NCBI GenBank assembly: GCA_950295325.1
Contig: OX485806.1
Location: 45,009,169 to 45,073,168, forward strand
Length of the DNA stretch: 64,000 bases
Source of the DNA: Polytrichum commune
Taxonomy: Eukaryota > Streptophyta > Polytrichopsida > Polytrichales > Polytrichaceae
Direction of reading: 5' to 3'
The notes beneath the pieces were generated by a model that searched no databases, was not told the origin of the DNA, and saw only the letters and a list, made by a program, of their open reading frames with translations. Position 1 is the first letter of the stretch. Every line of letters begins with the position of its first letter. This document shows positions 9,976-21,840 of this stretch, in pieces. The position numbers and the translations under genes were made by a program.

Positions 9976-10051
9976 CAACCAAACCCTAAACCCTAAACCA
10001 CGTACACAACTATCACAAACCTTAAACCCTTACCCTAAACCCTAAACCCTG
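9976..10051 (+). repeat. Interstitial telomere-like repeats
   Basis: Several CCCTAAA units occur in two short groups (9978-10000 and 10018-10051) with variants such as CCTTAAA. This is the plant-type telomere repeat. The tract is short and imperfect, so it is not a chromosome end. Confidence 0.75.
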
Positions 10052-11298
10052 CATCCCTACATCTTTTTATCCTACCAACCTTTCTCAATATATGTGGTCT
10101 ATGGGCATGTCAAAATGAACTACCGATGTTGGTTGGATTGGAAATTGCTTTATTCAGTTCCCAATAACTATAATAATTGATAATCATGCCAATTGTCATT
10201 TTGAGATTCAAAATTAATAGATTTCGGGGAAAGCTTTGGTTCGGGTGAAAAGTGAGTGTTGAAATGGTCCATCTTTCCCCTTAATACTGTTGAGTGCTAT
10301 TTGATCACACAATCCAAACTTAATCTCATTATAACATGCATGTCTTAAGACTTTTGTTTAAATCAACACTTTTATCTATGAGCATGCACAAACTTCTCGT
10401 AGGATGTAAAACACAGAATTTTAAGTGTGACTTGTCGTAAGTATGGTTTCATTTCTTATAATTAATCTATCATATTAACCATTCCAAATTAATTAAACAC
10501 TTTCACACATGCTATTTTAATTCATTATTTTCATACTTAGGGTTACATTTGAATTAAGTCCTAACTTGCATCTAGGTATGATTAGATTAATATTATCCTC
10601 AATCTACCCTATGTACAAGCCATTATGGATTAACCCATCTTTTTAATGGTTTTCACGCATTTGTGAGCATATTACGGGCATGTTTCGATGTGAATCATAT
10701 GATCATCCCTATAATTTTAGGGGCCTCCACAACATGCTTTTACCCAAGTTTACCTTATTGTGTGTGTGTGTGTGTGTACACACACAATCACATACATTCA
10801 TAACATATATTAGGTCTCCATTGTCAATTAACTTGGACTTCACACCTTGGTTGCAAATAATTTAATATTCTATATTGACCAGCATCATATTCTGATATTA
10901 TGTATCTATTATATACATATTTATATCCATGAGACCTTGGTAACACCTAAGGTTTGTGACCAATTTACATATTTTCAATATCAAGTTGCGTGCATACAAT
11001 ACATGTTCCTTACATAATGCTATTTATATAATTGCGCATGGATGGAATGCCATACTGGTAGGTCAAAGTAGGCGGTGGAAATCCGTTTTTTAAAGAACAT
11101 CCAAGGATTTTTGAACCACCGTAGAGAAATACTTAAAGTTCTTCCCCCCACCGCAAAGCTCTTTTCTGCGGCACACACCGTGTGTGCTCTAGGGACCCGA
11201 CAGAGCGCGCGGAAGCCATTTTTGTGTGCGCCAACCCCACACCTCCCAAGTACACGACAACATGCACACCCCGCATATATCGTTGTAAATACCAGAAG
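10052..11298. other. No gene recognised; short GT/AC microsatellite
   Basis: AT-rich sequence without coding signal. A (GT)n tract followed by (AC)n at 10760-10787 can fold on itself. Confidence 0.4.
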
Positions 11299-12573
11299 TT
11301 TACGAACGCGCGTTCGTAAAGCACACGATCTCGCACTTATATATAAATGGGTCAGAGAAATGATGGTGGATAGTTTATGAATGCATGTTTGTAAGTACCA
11401 TATAAGAGCATAGTCTGCGTTCAGAGAGCCATATATATATACAGATATATATGGGTAGTCATATGCACTGTATGCATATTGATAGTCATAGGCACTATGC
11501 ATATGGATAGTCATATTCATAGTACATATGTCACTGATATACGAACGTGCGTTCGTAAATATGCCAACCAACATCATAAAAATATATGTATGTTATTCGA
11601 CCATTCTTCCTTTTTCTCCAAATGCATATAGGATGGACGGGAATTTACGAACGTGCGTTCGTAAAGACCACATGGGATTATTGTCCACGCATGCAACAAC
11701 ATCATTCATTGACGTCTATGCAGACTTTCAATATGGCAGTTATATGCGAACGGACGTTCGTCTTTCCCACACGGCCATTTCAACCGTATACTCTTAGATT
11801 CTCCAAATTTCCGAACGTGCGTTCGTAAATACCACCTGGGAGTATGACCGCCGCATCCAACAATATACTTATAGACAAACACATTCCTGTATATAACCAC
11901 ACAGTAGGGCAAAGAACTTACATACGCACGTTCGTAAATATGTCGTTCCCTGATTCACAATGGAACGTCGGGATGTGGTACAACCTGTCATTTGCCCCGA
12001 TAGACAGGGTGGCATGTCTTCAGATAACGTAAGGCCCGAGTTATCAAAATTGCGACGGGTCTAAGTGTTTTTTACATATACTATTTTAGCAAGAGCTTAC
12101 GAACGGCCGTTCGTATACATAACCGCCGCAAACATATGTGGGGGGTGTACACACTACCGTTTATATTTCCCATCTGGGACTCTTTTTATCTTTACGGTGA
12201 TCGACATGCATATTGTAGTGTGCAGACGACTATTATGTCTTCCACCCATATCATTCGGGAGGTTCCTATAGTTATGTTTATTGCATGCGGACAAGGTCGT
12301 AAATATGAGTATTGGGTGCTCCTCAAAATTGCGTATTCCATTTTCCATGCACATTTCATCATTAATTGGGTTGAGTTTTTTGTCCGCGCGTTCGTCTACA
12401 ATTGTGAGTAACGTGTCATTTGTTGGTGTGCAACCCTTGCCATGGTTGCACAAATCATATCGACATCCTTCACGAATGATATATATCTCAATGTGATGTC
12501 GGTGTCAATTGCCATGGGATTCCCCTGCAGTGTTTCCATGTCTTTGTATTCTTTTCGAACGTGCGTTCGTCTT
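11299..12573. repeat. Palindrome array B, upstream of the DUF7869-like gene
   Basis: Copies of the same palindrome as array A: 11299-11320 (perfect, centre CG), 11374-11395 (decayed, centre CA), 11538-11559 (TG), 11644-11665 (perfect, TG), 11743-11764 (GA), 11808-11829 (TG), 11917-11938 (CA, left arm altered), 12096-12117 (GC), 12389-12395 (right half only) and 12552-12573 (TG). The last full copy ends 120 bp before the ATG at 12693. Spacing is irregular (65-290 bp) and the spacers are unrelated, so this is not one tandem repeat. Small ATGGATAGTCAT repeats occur at 11450-11520. Confidence 0.9.
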
Positions 12574-12692
12574 TGTATGTGAGGGCCTCCCATTGGTGCC
12601 CCAAGAGTTGTTTGTGAGTTCTGGGCCATATATTTAGACAGATAATTTGTGCGCTCTTTTAAACATTGCGATGGTTGTTGTTTGTTCATGTG

Positions 12693-15600
12693 ATGGTTGT
12701 TTGTTTAGCTACAATGGTGATGCATGTGGGAGATATTTCATTGGCGTTGTCGACTAATGCATCGTCCCCTGATAGTGAATGCGAACTATCTTTCACGTCG
12801 GTGGACGATACTGACGTTACAAACGTGGTGGGGGTGCCTGTGGATGCATCCTCCCATGAGTCTTTTGAAGGACCCGAACAATCTCTACATTCCGAGGATG
12901 ACCACGATGACATTCCGTTGTGCGCAAATTTCGGAAGAGAGCAATGGGTGGGCCTTGATGTCGTTCTACTTTACGACCTTGGTGTCCCGGTGGCAAATGG
13001 CAGTAGAAACTCCAATCCCCGTGATTGTGTTGATGCCAACCCCCTCGGTGCCGATGATGTTGGTGTGTGCATCTTAAATTCTTTGCTTCCACTTGAGGTT
13101 CCGGCGACCTGGAGATTTTCCTTTCGTCGATGGTCCCTTCGTCAAGTTCTACATGAAGAAGTAAGCTTGTGGGATCATGGGCGGCGGCACAAACAAACGC
13201 AATCAACTTTGTTGGCCAAATTACCTCCTTGCAAAGGCCTCCGCATATATGATTATAACCGCGTGCCTCGCGGTGATAAGGAGCAACGACGGGATCGCAT
13301 ATTGGGAAATGATTCTATCCGTCTCGTCCGCCAAGGACTGTTGCGCAAGGAAATGTTGCCAATTCTTAGCACGCAAAAAAATTAGGTCTCTTCGTCAAGA
13401 GATGTGGTTTGCGGATTTTCGTATGAGATTTGCAAAGAAACTCGAGGCCCACAGAAATTTGCACATTGATACCCATGGCCATAAGGTGGTGACCCTTGAG
13501 AATGTGAAAGTGTGTTGTACAGCGTGGTATATCATCCATGTTGTCTCCAAGGCTGACTTTTATAGGTTTAGGAAGTATTCATTGATGGGTCGACGCTCTC
13601 GATTTCATGGCAACTCGGGCACAAAGAAACCTAGGGAGGCTACACTTCAAGCCTCTGCGACACTCTCCACCATCATAGTGCCATTGGCCGATGCAATGCC
13701 CCACAAGACGAGGACATTGTCATCAGGGGAGAAAGTTGTTCAAATGGTGTTGCCCACGGGCACAAAATGAAAGAACATATTAACGGACATCAACGAAGTG
13801 GGTCGCATAGCGGGATGTGGGCCCATTTTTTTGTCCAAATTGGATGTGATTAAAAACCAACAGTTTGCGGAATACATTTTAAAAAGACCCGGGGACAAGT
13901 TCGTCAGGTGTACGACGTGTGAAAAATACAAAGGTCTTCGAGACGCCCACCCCATAGGCACAAAATCTCATACCAGACACTAGACAAAATATATTGAGCA
14001 TGTCAACAACCAAAAGGCACACCGTCAAGATTACTACAAGAATCGTGCTCTATCCATAATGAGGCCCACAGAGGTTCTAACAGTCATCCTTGATAAAATG
14101 GACCACGCCAAGACCGCATGCCCTTGTTATGCACGCAAAATAAAGGCCACAGATGGTCTCTTCAAGTTGTCTGTAGCTGTCACAGGTTTGTATGAAATCA
14201 CAATTAGGTGTTGAAAGTCTATTCAATTTTCTTGGATGTGTTTGGCAAATGTCCAACTCCATACATCCGTTTAGTGGTTATTTCATATTTTTGTTCACGC
14301 ATCGTTTTTTTTCTTCCAGAAATGATTACCCACGGCCATGGGGACGTTAAATATGCCCATTATGATCTAGATTTTTACCCTAGGGATACTAACCACACGG
14401 TGGGTTCATTTGCAAAACTCTTGCGCGATCTTAAAAAGCCACCGGTACATTCTTCCCGTGCACTTTTTGATGGTTGTGGAACGACACCCCTTTATGAGGC
14501 AGTGCTTGCGGGGAAGGAGGTTTGTATGTCGTCATTGCCGGAACCACTCAGAAAACCCATTTGTGCAAAACCATTGCCTCCAACTCTCCACATTCAACTT
14601 GATAATTGTGCAAATGACAACAAATGTCGATACGTATTTTATTTTTGGTCATTGCTCGTGGCGAAAGGAATCTTCAAAGAGGTGTTTGTGTCTTTCTTGA
14701 TGGTGGGGCACACACACGACGACATTGATGCATCATTTGGACGTTGGAGCATGAAGTTGCATGAGGAAGATTTTCCGACCATACCACTTCTTATGAAATC
14801 ATATATGGATTTAGACCATATGCCGGCGATCCCGCACATGATTGACGAAGTATCAAATTTCAAGGCCTTCATCAAGCCATACATGTTGAAAGGAAGGGAC
14901 CGTTTGGTGGGACATACCAAAGCACAACAATTTCGATTCTATATGAGGGATGTTGGTGTCTCGGACATGCAGTTCAAGCTTTTGTGCACATTTCCTAATT
15001 GGGGCTCAGATGATGGTATACTCGTATGGCGTCAAGACAAGGATGGGAAATGTTTGCTCCCGGATGGGGAACCAAAGCCTTGCAAACCCGACCCATTGAG
15101 GAATGGGCCGGAAATCATCAAAGGCATATCCGGATTCATTGAGTATTGGAAAGAATTGTGCGAGGAGGACATCACCATACGTGTTAGAAATACCCATGAA
15201 CCGTTGATTACGTATTGGGATCGCATTCGCTCGGCTTTGATGACACTTGGTGGCGACACCTGTACGACTTTGACACAAGAATTTTGGCCACAAAATTGTT
15301 TGACGGTTGTCGAGTCCGACCTCATATTTTTCAACAATGGAGACATCCGTGAAGAGTTCGCAATGGACGAGCATTACGTTAGCCCGGCGCGCAATCGGCC
15401 GACATCATCGTTTTGTGTAGGTGTTGATTCCACGAAGGTTATATGGTCCTCGTACGAGTAGGAGATGAGGAGCACCCCAAGCCAATTTGGTTGGTGAAAG
15501 TATTGTCTTCACCCAATTTTGTTCGAACTAGCCCCAACTTTCGTCAAATTGAGGTGGAATATTATCGTCCAAGCACCAAAGACCCAAACGTGCTTCGCAC

Positions 15601-15838
15601 CTATTTAGGTTGGGACACCAAAAAGAGTTTCAAGTGGACAGTGGACTCAACTTACGGACCGGTTTGGATAAACATGGATACCATACTTTGTGCTTGGAAG
15701 CCACGCAGGGGTTTTAAATCAGAAACAATGACCATCCCCCAAAAACATATAGATTTTACCAAAGACAACTTGGCACGTATTGCAGGTGCGGAAAACGACA
15801 CCGAGAATGGATATGAAGCGGAAGATGGAGATGGGTAA
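12693..15838 (+). pseudogene. DUF7869-like protein (RNase H-like, possibly transposase-related), broken
   Basis: The first ATG is at 12693. The frame changes near 13335, just before the Cys cluster CCARKCC. It continues with stops at 13768-13770 (TGA) and 13981-13983 (TAG), and splices across 14186-14319 (CACAG/GTTTGT..TTCTTCCAG) in correct phase. It shifts again near 15440 and ends at 15838. In order: an acidic N-terminus; the Cys cluster; RCTTCEKY with following His residues (possible zinc site, ~13905); HVNNQKAHRQDYYKNRA; then HIQLDNCANDNK (~14600) and FLMVGHTHDDIDASFGRW (~14695). The last two motifs are signatures of DUF7869-type proteins, which are multicopy in many eukaryotes (recalled, not searched). 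Conserved Asp/His suggest an RNase H-like, DDE-type core (inference). The C-terminal part contains PIWLVKVLS and may be a reader-type domain. Array B lies immediately upstream. Confidence 0.65.
14186..14319 (+). other. Intron of the DUF7869-like gene
   Basis: The donor GTTTGT follows CACAG. The acceptor TTCTTCCAG is preceded by a T-rich tract. Removing 134 bp joins the two frames as V-T-E-M-I-T-H. Confidence 0.7.
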
Positions 15839-16704
15839 ACATAACGTAGGTGGGAGTTAATGGCAAAAAACATGGGCGCATGCTTATTATTGGTTTTTAA
15901 TAGACATACTAGACTTGCCACATTCAATTGTGGCATACGTTTGGGATGTGCCATCCAATTCCATAAGACCCCTAGATATGAGATGCGCACCCCATAGATA
16001 TGAGATGACATATTTCATTTGTTTTTGAAATTCGATTGTTATTTTCTACATGAAGTTAATGTTTTCATTATAATTCAATGACTTTCTATTTTTAGTACTG
16101 TGAATATTCTTCACGTGCGAATTTGTAAATCGTCATGTTTCTAATGTTCCGTATGCTCACAATATTGGCATCCCAAACTATGGGCATATTTTATTTTGAG
16201 ACTTTCCAAAGTCTCCGATTAACGAATATAGTGTTAATAGCGGACGGAATGAAATTAGGGTTTTTTTTTTATCAAAGAGCCACTCAACATCGAGGAATTT
16301 ACTACGAACAAGAATTTTTTAGTTAGACATGAATGATTATCATTTGTCATACGTGATTGACTTCCTAGTGCACACTTAAATATCATCATCCTATTGTGAA
16401 CTCTAAGATTTTGGTCATCAACACAAGCATTTTTTAATACCAAATAATATTTAATCAATAGTGCTCATATATTCTTCCAGGGGTTTATTCCTTATTCTTC
16501 TTCTTTCCATTACCGTGAAAAGACTATTGTAGGAGGATATTAAATATCTAAAAGTTAACAAAATGACAACAACAAATTGCTTGCACAAATTGCAGCATCG
16601 TGTATGTATGTTTGTATGTATGTACATGGTTTCATAGAAACAAAAAACAAAGATGTTAACCATGGACAACAAAGATGCAAAACCCACAAGGAGTATATAA
16701 GTAG
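15839..16704. other. 3' flank, no gene seen
   Basis: AT-rich. CACGTGCGAATTTGTAAAT at 16113-16131 could be a decayed palindrome copy, but too weak to count. Short ORFs have no recognisable similarity. Confidence 0.35.
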
Positions 16705-17194
16705 CAGAGCCCTACATTGGGTGCCCATACCCATGCCCACCCATGCCCATGGGTTTTGGGTGGGCATGGGTAGGCATGGCTGCGATATTATTGTTCATGG
16801 GTGGGCATGGCTACGATATTATTGTTCATGGGTGGGCATGGGTTCGATATTATAATGGGTGGGCATGGGCTAAAGCAAAGCATATTGGAAGGGGTCATTG
16901 AATGAGCTCTCATCCAATGCTTTCGAGGGTAAGAGCATTGAATCACCTTCACCCAGTAAGGTGAGAATCACCTTCACCTTTTATTTCTCCGATCCAACCA
17001 AGACTTGGTGTAGGCGGGTAATACACATTACACAATTTTTGAATACATGGGCACAATTTGAATAGCATGGGTGGGCATGGGTGGGCATGGGTGCGCACAT
17101 GTCATGCTATGGGTGGGCATGGGTGGGCATAGGTCACTGCTGATGGGCATGGTCTGGGTATGGGTGCAATTTAAAGGGAAAATGTTGGGCTCTG
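16705..17194. mobile_element. Non-autonomous hAT-like transposon carrying a CATGGGTGGG minisatellite
   Basis: The left end reads CAGAGCCCTACATT and the right end, inverted, CAGAGCCCAACATT. The flanking 8 bp ATAAGTAG is repeated exactly at 16697-16704 and 17195-17202. Both fit hAT. Much of the 490-bp interior is GGGTGGGCATGGGT-type repeats in two blocks (16722-16870 plus, 17048-17165), the left block starting with a foldback. No coding capacity. Confidence 0.88.
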
Positions 17195-17202
17195 ATAAGT
17201 AG

Positions 17203-19469
17203 TACAAATCACCACAACAAAACAAACATGATATCACCCACACGGAATTACTTAAGAAGTTTGTAAGATAGGTTGATTGTGTCAAGACTCAATGTTGTTG
17301 AGCTTCAAATTCAATTCATTGTTTGTTTGATCTTCGACATCGTCTTAACTTCAATCCTTCATTTAGTTTTCCATGTCCAACAACACAACCTAACATCATC
17401 TTTCTTGTATTCTTTTCTTGTTGCCATCCCAATAACCTTAAATAATAATTAAACGCCATTGACTTTACCATTCAGTGAAAGAAGACAAATAAAACCGCAT
17501 AAATGAACAACCTCCACATAGTTTGGTGGACTTGGGACATGAAATTGATTACTTAATAACAACATGCATACCATGTGTACAAATAAACATCAACAACTAA
17601 CAGGCCTCTCACTAAGCAACTTATTTAGGTTTTTATTTATTTTTTAAACTCATTATTGTGGATATTGATAGAGTAAGTTACTAATACCAAAAACATTGTA
17701 TGATGCGTGAAGTTTATTTAAGCAACTACTCGGCATTGTAAAACTTTAAATTCTCCCATACTTGCAACCCTCCTACTTCATAAATTATCCCATCACTCAG
17801 TTGGTAACCACCTTAATGATCATAGTGTATGTGTAAAGTAAGGTGTCAAAAGGCACCAAAAAAAATAGGGACAATATAAAAAATCTCTTGATCTTGACAT
17901 ACATTCAAAATCATGTGCCCATGTGTATGCACTTCAATTCAACAAAGTCTAGCAGAGTGGACATTGAAGTGGTTCAAATTACAACAATAACAACAACACG
18001 CAATTTTCTTGCAGAAACCCTAACCCTTGTTTCTATTTCATTAACAATGTGTGGTCAAATGTGAAATAATCCCATAGATGCCATCAAAAACATCTGCAAG
18101 TCAAAAAAAAAAAAAAAAAAACCGCCAAAACCTTAACTTGCAAATTAAACCCTTGCTTCCATTTCATATTTAATGCATAGTTGTCACTAGAAATTTCCAT
18201 ATAGTAGACGTGTCTAAATTAAACACAACAATAATTTAGAAACCTATGATTGAGGTGGTATTTGATTAGGTGTGGATCTAAGAATTGGCACCAAAACGAC
18301 ATGCGTTTAAGAATTTTTTTGACTATGTGCTTAAAATATGCTAATTATTCTAAAGTCAACATGATTGAGGGGACCTATATGATCACAAGAATCTTCATTT
18401 TGATAATGGATGAGATTTTCACATGAGCTCCAAAAATACTGAGGTAAATGGATTCGCTAATCATCTCGCACTAATCACATGCTTCATATCCTAAGAGAAA
18501 TGTCGCCCACCAGGAATTTTTCCCAGACATGGAGATTTTACTTCCACTTCATCAACGAATCCTGTGGATGAAATTGAATCAAAGAGCTTCCAACTGAGAA
18601 CGATGACATAAGAAAGTTTTCCCCTGACAAAATTCAATTCCTGAAATCTATGAAGATTCAGAGTCTATGGACACTACAACAAATTCAAGTGAAGTTCTTG
18701 AGGATTTGGAGACTGCGGTTTCCATGGACAACAACAAAATACCATAACTTGCAGCTGAAATGACAAATTTATGAGATTCAAGGTCACACAAAAACTCTTC
18801 CGTTAGTGAAAGAAGTCTAGATTCTAGGGGTTCAAATCGAAAGTAGTGAATATTGACTATGGTTTCCGTTTATATGTTGAGAAAGAAAAATTAGAGACCA
18901 TTTAACTTCCTTCCTTTGGTGAGTTTCTTGTGTGATCCTTCTGGCCATGTAAGAGGTTTTTTTATGAGGTATTTCAATCTCTATGCTTTCCCATTCTCTG
19001 ATGACCAACATCTACATGTGATTTGTGCTCATTACAAACCTACAATAACCATTGTCGGTGAAGAAAGAATAGGAATATGAAAAGTGTGAAACCATGATTA
19101 CTTTCAAATTCTTGAGGAGCTATGGTTTAACAAAGAAGAGGTATGTTGAGGTAGAATTTAGCACTATGTTATATGAACATGACCTTGGTAAGCCAACCTA
19201 TAAAAACCGGACTAGATTTTGAGAATGGCTAGAAATGGCAGATTAATGGCTAAAGTCAAATCTATCTTTAATATAACTAGCTCTCATAGTTTTCCTTCGT
19301 TGGTGTTTAATCATTTTATTACTTAACACTATTTCTGGTAGTGATAAATATGTGGCCTTAGTAGTTTAACAAGTAGGATATTATTTGTAGATCTTAAGTT
19401 ATCAAAATGACATTGTGAATCTTTTACTAGTTGATTGTCTCAATGACCTTGTGTGCCAATTGATCATGA
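17203..19469. other. No intact gene; possible coding relic
   Basis: AT-rich. The stretch 18640-18735 (plus) gives an acidic, Ser/Thr-rich peptide (EIYEDSESMDTTTNSSEVLE) that looks like a retroelement linker relic but has no diagnostic motif. A poly-A tract lies at 18103-18120. Nothing else recognised. Confidence 0.3.
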
Positions 19470-19477
19470 ACTGGACA

Positions 19478-19888
19478 CACGGGGAGGTCACTTCATTGTC
19501 AAGTTGACACCACGTGCGGACAAAGTTTGCTACCCCTATATTACATGCCATATATAATTTTAAAATTTATGATATTTTTTCTACATATACATAACCATTG
19601 ATAGTATCTTTTGTATACTTTTTGGAAAATTTTAATCATCTTTATATATTTTTAGTAATTGTTTTAGTTCAATTATGTGTCACTCTAGTTAGAAATGGTA
19701 TGTTTTATGAAAAAAACAAATCATCAAAGTTAGTTACCACTTTTGACTATGTCATAGGAACTGTATATATCTACTCATGAAAAAAATTTGAAAAAAATTT
19801 GACCCATTTTGGTGGTGCAACTTACCAAAAGAAGATTTTATTTGGTCACACGTGGTGTTCAACTTGACAATGGAGTGATCTACCCGTG
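19478..19888 (+). mobile_element. Non-autonomous hAT-like transposon (family 1, copy 2)
   Basis: The element is 411 bp with ends CACGGGGAGGTCACTTC and, inverted, CACGGGTAGATCACTCC; inverted similarity extends about 40 bp inward through AAGTTGA.CACCACGTG. The 8-bp target duplication ACTGGACA is perfect (19470-19477, 19889-19896). It is nearly the reverse complement of copy 3 at 39159-39566 along its length. AT-rich interior, no coding capacity. Confidence 0.92.
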
Positions 19889-19896
19889 ACTGGACA

Positions 19897-21840
19897 TGGG
19901 ACAAAAACATGTAAGAACATCTAGGTACATTGTTTTGTCAAGGTGTCAACTTACCAAGTTGAATTGTTTAGTAAGTAGTTGTTTTGAAGTATATAATGAT
20001 ATTCCTAGAGCCTTTTGACTATCTTAGTTTCTATGTCTGAATATAGGTTAGAAATTGTGTGTAAACTTGTTAGGTTTAGATTTGGACATTCAACACCTTG
20101 AAAATATGTGGCAATATAGATGGACAAGAATCCTTGATGAACAAATAGTAAAGTGTTGAGAAAGGGATTAAAAAATATACTCATTGTTGGTATTCTCTAT
20201 TTGTTGATCTATTTGTAAGTTAACATGTTTTTTGGGGTTGACAAGGCTAAGGTGTTGAATGTGTTAGTGGAAATGTGCAACAAAGAACTAGTGATGCATT
20301 ACCTGATGATGCATTACCTAGAAATGCATTAGATTGTAAGTAAGGTGTGTGCATGAACGTAACATTTATGGTAGGATGTCTCATGCAAGTGGTCAAAATT
20401 TCCTAAAAACATTACCGTAGGTTGGTTGGTAGGAGGTTGAAAAGGACTTTGTTTGCCAAAACCACCTCCAAAAATTGGCCAATATGACCAATGTCATTAG
20501 TTGGCTAGCAATATGAAAGTGCTCAGAATGACCCAAAAACTCTACCATAGGTTGGTGGAAGGCCCGAGGGTTCACTCTTGTATTTTCTTAAAATTACTTG
20601 AGAACAAACATAGGATCCACTTTAAAGTTGCGACCTACAAATTATAAAACTTACATTTGTAACAAATACCCATTTAAGTACTATTCTCTATGATATAGAT
20701 AAATTAAGGCGTTTAAAAATTGGTCATATTAGAGAATTTCTAAAACGAACATACCATAGGGTTCATCACGGTGGGAATTGAAAATAATATATATATTAAA
20801 GCCCCACATTATGGATGAACACCATTCGATGATTTTCTATGGATGTATCTTTATAGTTGGATGTGATCCATCAAATTAGATGTGATAAGGGATTTCAACG
20901 GGTTTGAGCATTTTTTTGGCTTTGTGTGTTTCCAATTAGGGTTTGCAAGACCACTCCAATGTTTTCATGTTTGTGGCAATTCTTACCTTTTTTTGAACTT
21001 GGCGAATGGTGATGATTGATTGTGTAAGGCCTAGGAATAAGCGCATGCAAACAATCGTAGTCCTAAGGTGCGTCCATCTCAATATTCATTTTTATTAATT
21101 TTGGTTTTTTGCTTGCTGGATAAATGGATAGAGTTTAAAGATTTTGATTTTGTTGTAAATTGTCATATTTATTGGATTTAGTTTTGATGTAGAGGAAGGG
21201 GGAAACATCAAGAGGAGGTGTTTGTGTTAATGACTTAAGATTTAGGGTCTTTGTGAGGTTGTTGGTCACAAATAAGGTTTGCAATGTCTTTAAAGTTGGA
21301 TTTTTTTTTCATTTGCCAAATCCAATGCTAAACTATAATTTATTGGACCTTGCGAGCGTGCATAGGGCGGCACATATGCCAAACTTAGACAAGTATTTGA
21401 AGGTATATACATTGTAGATTGGCCTTTTCAATTCTTTGATGTTGGAAATAAATGCAGGATTAACTACAAGTTCAGGGGCTCAATAGAGTTTTGCCACTAA
21501 CTACACCCAACCTTGAATCCAAAAAATTCATGCGTATGTTTGACCTAGACTTTGTTTTGACTCCCAACAAACCCTAGAATGAATACTAGTAGAAAAACAA
21601 AATCCAAAATTTTATCTTTTAGACGATTCCAACCAACCATTGCCTCCACATGTTGGTTTTAGCGTTAGTGGTCTTTTTGAGTGGTTGGAATTTTGGCACT
21701 TCCGATATAGGCAATGGGGTGGTGATATGATTATTGTAAGTGCATTGCTAAATTATACTCTTGAGTGTTGTTTCATTTTGAACATCTAAGAAATATATAT
21801 AATCTATTACAATTTACAATTATGGTGTTCGCAAAATATG
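19897..21840. other. No gene recognised
   Basis: AT-rich sequence. Two short similar stretches (ACCGTAGGTTGGT near 20413 and ACCATAGGTTGGT near 20540) may be an old duplication. The right part may hold eroded upstream sequence of the transposase relic that follows. Confidence 0.3.

Noticed and set aside
7120-12573. CRISPR-like array
   Set aside because: The repeats are palindromes with irregular spacing, mostly variable-length spacers and no cas genes, in a eukaryotic genome.
12154-12689. Two adjacent minus-strand ORFs (97 and 99 codons) inside palindrome array B
   Set aside because: Composition is somewhat protein-like, but they are in different frames, cross palindromes, have no recognisable motif and oppose the better supported plus-strand gene.
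16113-16131. A possible palindrome copy downstream of the DUF7869-like gene
   Set aside because: Only the right half resembles the consensus, with an internal insertion; not distinguishable from chance.
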